Below, one piece after another: positions 59,137-64,000 of a DNA stretch of 64,000 nucleotides. The stretch's first letter is position 1. Each line of letters begins with the position of its first letter. The notes beneath the pieces were generated by a model. The model did no database searches. It saw nothing but the letters and a program-made list of their open reading frames with translations, and had not been told where the DNA came from. Source of the stretch: CAXTKD01 sp964244885 (GTDB lineage: Bacteria > Pseudomonadota > Alphaproteobacteria > Sphingomonadales > Sphingomonadaceae); contig CAXTKD010000015.1 of NCBI GenBank assembly GCA_964244885.1, forward strand, positions 1 to 64,000. The letters are read 5' to 3'. The translations under genes were made by a program, and so were the position numbers.

Positions 59137-59529
59137 CTATCCGGGCCAATGCTTTCGGGGCTCTTCCTGAGCAAGGGCCATCGTGTTTGAGTCGCGCTCT
59201 TCGATGTTGATGACGTGCTTCGCAGAGAAGGGCAGCTCTGTGCCGAGCCAGAATTCCTCGTTTTCCGCGATGGCGTCCGGCTCATTATCGAGGACACCGA
59301 GATATCCGCCCGGAATCAACTTCCGCACGAGAACCCACATTCGCTCTATCGCTACATTCTCGTTCTCGTTGTCGACGCTGATCCGGAAGATCAGCTTGGC
59401 AAGGTCTCCGGGTTGGAGTGCTTCTCGCCTGCTCCGCTCGGGCAACCAAAAGGTCTCTGGTGCTTCGGCGTGATAAGCCTCGCCGTCGTCAAGGCACCAC
59501 CCGTCAATCCCAAAGTCTGGTTCGCGCAT
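59137..59529 (-). CDS. Hypothetical protein, DUF2314-like
   Basis: This 130-residue soluble protein has GDLAKLIFRISVDNENENVA, RMWVLVRKLIPGGYLGVLDN, EPDAIAENEEFWLGTELPFS and AKHVINIE. The pattern of an ERMWV strand followed by GxLDNxP and a final F-x-x-xHVI resembles DUF2314, a family common near polymorphic-toxin immunity genes. The base composition is less GC-rich than that of its neighbours. ATG 59529 follows a possible TTG 59532. Confidence 0.65.
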   Translation of the reverse strand: MREPDFGIDGWCLDDGEAYHAEAPETFWLPERSRREALQPGDLAKLIFRISVDNENENVAIERMWVLVRKLIPGGYLGVLDNEPDAIAENEEFWLGTELPFSAKHVINIEERDSNTMALAQEEPRKHWPG

Positions 59530-59625
59530 CAAACGAGCTTAGCGCGATGGCGGGCGTCCGCAAATGCTGTCGCTTGCTTGAAAAGCGGACGTGTCGCCGT
59601 CCACCAAAAGCCGACACCGGCCTGA

Positions 59626-59775
59626 CTAGTGCCGCTTGAAATACTGCACCTCGCGCTCGTGCTTCTCGGCTGCCTCGCGGCTCTTGAAGGTGCCGAGGTT
59701 CTTGCGCTTGCCGGTCTCGGCGTCGAGCTTGCGCGAATAGAGGCGGTACTCGCCTGACTTCAGTTTGCGGATCAT
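59626..59775 (-). CDS. Conserved 49-residue basic protein
   Basis: This tiny protein starts MIRKLKSGEYRLYSRKLDA, then ETGKRKNLGTFKSREAAEKH and EREVQYFKRH. It resembles a family of short basic proteins seen across alphaproteobacteria, with a beta-hairpin (EYRLYSRK) and a helix that may bind nucleic acid (inference). It has a complete ATG and TAG. It lies alone between genes on either strand. Confidence 0.75.
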   Translation of the reverse strand: MIRKLKSGEYRLYSRKLDAETGKRKNLGTFKSREAAEKHEREVQYFKRH

Positions 59776-59886
59776 TGGATCGCTCCCTTCCCGCGCTTCA
59801 ATTCACGGACGCCCTGCGACGTTCCCCGCCTTGCCAAGCCCCTCGCGCCCGTCGATGATCGGCCAACATATCAGGGAGTGAGATCG

Positions 59887-61785
59887 ATGGTCCGTGCGGG
59901 TAAGGTGTTGATGCTGGCGGCGATCGCCATGCTGTCGTCCTCGGCGCTGGCGCAGCTTAGCGACATCCCCGCGACCAAGTTCGCGGCGCCGACCGCCGGC
60001 TACGACTACGTCAAGCGCGTGGTCATGGTGCCGATGCGCGACGGCACCAAGCTCTACACCGTGATCGTCGTGCCCAAGGGCGCGAAGGGCGCGCCGATGA
60101 TCCTGACGCGCACGCCCTACAACGCCGCCAAGCGCGCCCAGCGCTCCGACAGCCCCAACATGCTCGGCATCCTGCCGCAGGGCGACGAGGTGTTCGTGCG
60201 CGACGGCTACATCCGGGTCTTTCAGGACGTCCGCGGCAAATACGGCTCGGAGGGCGACTATATCATGACGCGCCCCGTCATCGGCCCGCTCAACCCGACC
60301 AAGGTCGATCACGTCACCGACGCTTGGGACACCATCGACTGGCTGGTCAAGAACGTCCCCGAGTCGAACGGCAAGGTCGGCATGCTCGGCTCTTCCTACG
60401 AGGGCTTCACCGTCGTCATGGCGCTGCTCAACCCGCACCCGGCGCTGAAGGTCGCGGCGCCCGAGAGCCCGATGGTCGACGGCTGGATGGGCGACGACTG
60501 GTTCCACTACGGCGCGTACCGCCAGAACAACCTCGACTATTTCACCGAGCAGACCGGCGAGCGAGAGGAGGGCAAAGCGCTGCCGCGCCCCGGCTACGAC
60601 GATTACGAGACCTTCCGCGCCGCCGGCTCGCTCGGCGCCTACGCCAAGGCCAACGGGCTCGACGCGCTGCCCGGATGGCGGAAGACCACCGAGCATCCCG
60701 CCTACGACGCCTTCTGGCAGGGCCAGGCGCTCGACAAGCTGGTCGCCGCGCACCCGTCGAACGTCCCGACGATCTGGGAACAGGGGCTGTGGGACCAGGA
60801 GGACATGTGGGGCGCGGTCCACAGCTATGCGGCTCTGAAGGCCGCGGGCCACGCCGCCAACAACCACCTCGTCATGGGTCCGTGGCGGCACAGCCAGGTC
60901 AATTACGACGGCTCCTCGCTCGGCCCGTTGAAGTTCGAGGGCGACACCGCGCTTCAGTTCCGCCGCGACGTGCTGAAGCCGTTCTTCGACCAATATCTGA
61001 AGGACGGCGCGCCGCCCGCGAACATCCCGGCAGCGATGATCTACAACACCGGCGAAAACCATTGGGACCGCTTCGCCACGTGGCCGCTCGCTTGCGAGAC
61101 GGGCTGCGCCGCGCCGATGAAGCCGCTCTACCTGCAGAAGGAGGGCGGCCTGTCGTTCGCCGCGCCGGGCGCCGGGGACGGCGGCGACAGCTACGTCTCC
61201 GATCCCGCCAAGCCCGTCCCCTATGTGCCGCGCCCGGTGAGCTTCGCCGATGGCGACCGCTGGAAGCAGTGGCTCGTCACCGACCAGCGCACCGTTGCCG
61301 ACCGCACCGACGTGCTGGTCTACCAGACCCCTGTATTGACCGCCCCCGTCCGCATCAGCGGCGCGCCGTCAGCCGACATCGTCGCGACGACGACCGGCAC
61401 CGATGCCGACTGGGTCGTGAAGCTGATCGACGTCTACCCGGACGAGGTGCCGTCGAACCCGACGATGGGCGGCTACCAGCTGCCGATCGCGATGGACATC
61501 TTCCGCGGCCGCTACCGCGACAGCTTCGAGCACCCGACCGCGATTCCCGCGAACAAGCCGCAGCACTACAAATTCGTGTTGCCGAGCGCCAACCACGTCT
61601 TCCTGCCCGGCCACCGCATCATGGTGCAGGTCCAGTCGAGCTGGTTCCCGCTCTACGACCGCAACCCCCAGACCTTCGTGCCGAACATCTTCTTCGCCAA
61701 GCCGGGGGATTACAAAAAGGCGACGCAGACCGTCCTGCACTCGGGCGCGCAGGCGAGCGCGGTCTGGCTGCCCGTGGTGCCTTAG
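59887..61785 (+). CDS. CocE/NonD-family acyl hydrolase (alpha-amino acid ester hydrolase-like)
   Basis: This 632-residue secreted enzyme has a signal peptide (VLMLAAIAMLSSSALAQ). The X-Pro dipeptidyl peptidase-like hydrolase domain has VVMVPMRDGTKLYTVIVVP, FVRDGYIRVFQDVRGKYGSE, the nucleophile Ser in VGMLGSSYEGFT, and LVMGPWRHSQVNYDG with the His. A C-terminal jelly roll starts near WKQWLVTDQR. It resembles alpha-amino acid ester hydrolases that act on beta-lactams with an amino group. ATG 59887 with AGGGAG upstream was preferred over GTG 59878. Confidence 0.9.
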   Translation: MVRAGKVLMLAAIAMLSSSALAQLSDIPATKFAAPTAGYDYVKRVVMVPMRDGTKLYTVIVVPKGAKGAPMILTRTPYNAAKRAQRSDSPNMLGILPQGDEVFVRDGYIRVFQDVRGKYGSEGDYIMTRPVIGPLNPTKVDHVTDAWDTIDWLVKNVPESNGKVGMLGSSYEGFTVVMALLNPHPALKVAAPESPMVDGWMGDDWFHYGAYRQNNLDYFTEQTGEREEGKALPRPGYDDYETFRAAGSLGAYAKANGLDALPGWRKTTEHPAYDAFWQGQALDKLVAAHPSNVPTIWEQGLWDQEDMWGAVHSYAALKAAGHAANNHLVMGPWRHSQVNYDGSSLGPLKFEGDTALQFRRDVLKPFFDQYLKDGAPPANIPAAMIYNTGENHWDRFATWPLACETGCAAPMKPLYLQKEGGLSFAAPGAGDGGDSYVSDPAKPVPYVPRPVSFADGDRWKQWLVTDQRTVADRTDVLVYQTPVLTAPVRISGAPSADIVATTTGTDADWVVKLIDVYPDEVPSNPTMGGYQLPIAMDIFRGRYRDSFEHPTAIPANKPQHYKFVLPSANHVFLPGHRIMVQVQSSWFPLYDRNPQTFVPNIFFAKPGDYKKATQTVLHSGAQASAVWLPVVP

Positions 61786-61850
61786 GAACGGACGTGTGAG
61801 AAGGCCTCGCATTTCCGTCCAAACTGAACGCGATGTTCATTGTGTTCTGA

Positions 61851-63098
61851 ATGAAGCCCGTCGACATTCTGCGGATGCACGTCTTGGCATCGGATTACCG
61901 TTCGGAATTCCTATCCTGTCCTCAGCTGGTTCGCTTCGAACTAGGCCGAGGTCGGGATGGCTTTGAGCCAACGCTCCTCATCAAAGCCAGTACGCTACTT
62001 TTAAAGTATATTGTCAGCGGAGTTCCTCTTCGGCTCCTTTTGGCCAAGGTAGCTGATCGCCTACTGTACGCAGTCCAGGTCGGCGACGATAAAAATAAGC
62101 CGGCTGGAATTTGGTCCATTCTTGAAAACGAAAGAGAACGAGACGCTCTCGCGGGCCTTGCGAGAGGTGAAAAGTGCCAAGTTTTTCTATTTAACGAGTT
62201 GGCATTAAATGTCGCCTGGGTCGAAGCCGAACTGTCAGGCCAAATTTTGGCTGCCCCTCACCTCCTAGCGTCACTAGAATTTGGTCGTATCGACCAACAC
62301 AGATTTGCGGAGCACGCCTCAGCTTTGCTCGGGAAGCTTCATCTGGGCGAAGCACTCGGTGTGGACGGGCTGACAGCCGATATTCAGGTCAGCCAGGAAT
62401 GGTCATCCGTACACAATACGCTGGTAACCAATAGCGCGACCGACAGCCCCGTTAACTTGTTCGACAAAAATGAGGGCAGTCAACAAGAAGAGCTTATTAT
62501 ATGGCTGGCGGATAACCTGCATCCTAACGGGGCAACCCGAAGTCCCCAAATTCCGAAGGGAAAAGGAACGAGAGAACTCATCGATGCTGTTTTAAGCCAT
62601 GAATTTGGCACGATAATCTTTGAATCGAAAACCCTCGCCATTTTCTCACGTAACAATCTACCTGACAGGGTCAAGCTATCTCGAGACGTCTCGGGACATT
62701 TGTGTAAAGCCACAGCACAACTGCAGGGCGCGATTAGAAATTTGAAGACGGGCATTCGTGTGACCAACCTTGAGGGCGAGGTTCTCGATATTGAACGAAA
62801 TCAGCCCATTCATGCTGTGATTTTGGTTCCCGACTTAGAACTCGTCGAGATTGGCCAAAGAGCCGAGATGATTATGCTGTTTGAGTTTATGCAAGAAACT
62901 CGGGGATTGTTGCACATTCTCGATCCGGCCGAATTACTTCGAATGGTACAAGCCGCTGAGATGATCTCGGCCCGGAGTAAAACTACAACACCGATGATGG
63001 CGTTTGACTACTACCTTATGGAACGAGCGAAGAAATCTATAGAGCTAAAGCGTCTTTGCTTTTCGATGCTGTTGCGTTTTGAGGGCGATGCGTCCTAG
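61851..63098 (+). CDS. Low-GC hypothetical protein with possible PD-(D/E)xK motif
   Basis: This 415-residue protein is not recognised. Base composition is roughly half GC, far below its neighbours, and codon use is different, which suggests recent transfer. No signal peptide or helix is seen. A segment TRELIDAVLSHEFGTIIFES with KTLAIF resembles the D...(E/D)xK core of some nucleases (FESK), but this is weak. The end has MMAFDYYLMERAKKSIELKR. It is followed 1 nt later by the convergent kinase gene. Confidence 0.75.
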   Translation: MKPVDILRMHVLASDYRSEFLSCPQLVRFELGRGRDGFEPTLLIKASTLLLKYIVSGVPLRLLLAKVADRLLYAVQVGDDKNKPAGIWSILENERERDALAGLARGEKCQVFLFNELALNVAWVEAELSGQILAAPHLLASLEFGRIDQHRFAEHASALLGKLHLGEALGVDGLTADIQVSQEWSSVHNTLVTNSATDSPVNLFDKNEGSQQEELIIWLADNLHPNGATRSPQIPKGKGTRELIDAVLSHEFGTIIFESKTLAIFSRNNLPDRVKLSRDVSGHLCKATAQLQGAIRNLKTGIRVTNLEGEVLDIERNQPIHAVILVPDLELVEIGQRAEMIMLFEFMQETRGLLHILDPAELLRMVQAAEMISARSKTTTPMMAFDYYLMERAKKSIELKRLCFSMLLRFEGDAS

Positions 63099-63099
63099 C

Positions 63100-64000
63100 C
63101 TAGCGCGCCATCGCTGCGCTTTGTAGCAAGGCGCGCAAGCGCGCTGGGGCGAGTGGCTTGTGCAGCAACGGCACGCGAAGCGCCTGGGCGCGCGCGATGA
63201 TCGCGGGATCGAGGTCGCCGGTGACGAGCGCCATCGCGGGCATCGGCGTGAGAGGCATGCCAGCGATCGCCGACAGCAACGACAAGCCATCGGTGTCGCC
63301 GCGAAGGCGATAATCGGCGAGCACCAGCGCGAAGCTTGATCCGTCCAGCGCCGCCCAGGCAGCCTCGGCCGTGGCCACGATCTTGGCGCGAACGCCCCAG
63401 CTCGTCAGCAGTTGGCCAAGCGCTGCGCTTACGGCCACGTCGTCATCGACGACCAAGATCGGCAGCCCGGCCAAGCGATCGTCGGTGCCTGGCACGAGTA
63501 TCTCTCCCCTGCGCGCGAGCGGCGCCTCGGTCAGCGGCTGCTCGAACGAGAATCGCGTTCCCCGCCCCGGCCGTGAGCGGAGCGCGATGCGGCCGCCGAG
63601 CAGCTCCACCGAGCGGCGGGCGATCGACAGGCCGAGGCCCATGCCCTTGCGGCGGTCGCGCTCCGGATTTCCGACCTGGACGAAGTCGTCGAAGATGCGC
63701 TCCTCGTCCTCCGGCGCGATGCCGATGCCGGTATCCCACACCTCGAAGCGCAGGCGAGCGCCGCGCCGCCGCGCTGCGAGCAGCACGCCCCCGCTCTCGG
63801 TGTTGCGAAGCGCGTTCGACAGCAGGTTGGCGAGGATCTGCTCGACCAGCATCGGATCGGTCGACACCCATTCGCCATCGGAGCGGAAGCGCAGGTCGAG
63901 ACCGCGCTCGGCCGCGGCGGGGCGGAAATAGTTCGACAGCCGGTCGAACAGCGCATCGACCGACACCGGCTCCCGGGTTGCGACGACGACGCCGGCCTCA
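63100..64000 (-). CDS. Hybrid sensor histidine kinase (partial, C-terminal part)
   Basis: This leftward gene continues past the right edge; about 300 C-terminal residues are seen. They include the end of the HisKA helix region (REPVSVDALFDRLSNYFRPA), a HATPase domain with EQILANLLSNALRNTESGG, WDTGIGIAPEDEERIFDDF and KGMGLGLSIARRSVELLGG, and a receiver with LPILVVDDDVAVSAALGQLL and the Asp in LVLADYRLRGDTDG. The order suggests a hybrid kinase of the type fed by a membrane or MASE sensor, which is not visible. Confidence 0.92.
   Translation of the reverse strand, partial: EAGVVVATREPVSVDALFDRLSNYFRPAAAERGLDLRFRSDGEWVSTDPMLVEQILANLLSNALRNTESGGVLLAARRRGARLRFEVWDTGIGIAPEDEERIFDDFVQVGNPERDRRKGMGLGLSIARRSVELLGGRIALRSRPGRGTRFSFEQPLTEAPLARRGEILVPGTDDRLAGLPILVVDDDVAVSAALGQLLTSWGVRAKIVATAEAAWAALDGSSFALVLADYRLRGDTDGLSLLSAIAGMPLTPMPAMALVTGDLDPAIIARAQALRVPLLHKPLAPARLRALLQSAAMAR

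Overview
The window is one contiguous piece of a high-GC alphaproteobacterial chromosome, most probably from a sphingomonad (Sphingomonadales). This rests on the gene content: a three-part proton-translocating transhydrogenase (pntAA/pntAB/pntB), a tiny aa3-oxidase subunit IV, MipZ instead of MinCDE, a DUF3035 (BamF-type) lipoprotein, a phasin, HflKC beside a Do-type protease, and dispersed GC-rich palindromes typical of that order. Coding is dense, with many 1-4 nt stop/start overlaps. No rRNA, tRNA, CRISPR array or prophage was recognised.

Layout. 1-2922: pnt operon, interrupted by a HicAB toxin-antitoxin pair whose toxin gene is frameshifted, plus a small oxidase subunit. 3126-10575: gshA, peroxiredoxin, rsmE, ubiA, pmbA, cysQ-like phosphatase, a 2OG oxygenase and a CoA-binding protein, separated by palindromic repeats. 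10593-15246: apbC/mrp, then hflK-hflC-degP ending in a strong terminator. 15262-21196: the leftward block folA-ribF-GNAT-ileS-lspA-bamF. 21384-26052: CDF metal exporter, K+-independent H+-pyrophosphatase, MarR regulator with two VOC proteins. 26049-34031: thiL-nusB, ribD-ribE-ribH, gltX, nnrD and a histidine phosphatase. 34109-37506: hybrid sensor kinase and mce. 37523-42663: marR-emrA-emrB efflux operon divergent from a class A PBP. 42668-47857: clpS, phasin, phosphomannomutase, J-domain protein, mipZ, panC, Sel1 protein. 47916-52770: miaA-ilvB-(DUF559 nuclease)-ilvN-ilvC. 52769-64000: serB, a receiver protein, acid phosphatase, clpA, a GIY-YIG nuclease between palindromes, hydrolases, a low-GC orphan gene and a partial hybrid kinase.

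The most unusual signal is the palindromic repeats. Three families are present (A: CCCCTCCCC-type hairpins, B: CGTCATCCCGG-type, C: GTTCGTCCTGAG-type). Family A and B units are usually paired inverted arms around a 20-70 bp spacer. One copy of each lies in frame inside ileS. A DUF559 (Vsr/PD-(D/E)xK-like) nuclease gene sits between family-A-like inverted arms at the ilvB/ilvN junction. A GIY-YIG nuclease gene sits between two family-B units downstream of clpA. I infer that small endonucleases and cognate palindromes form nuclease-linked mobile units, with the short paired palindromes as non-autonomous relatives. This is a hypothesis from arrangement alone.
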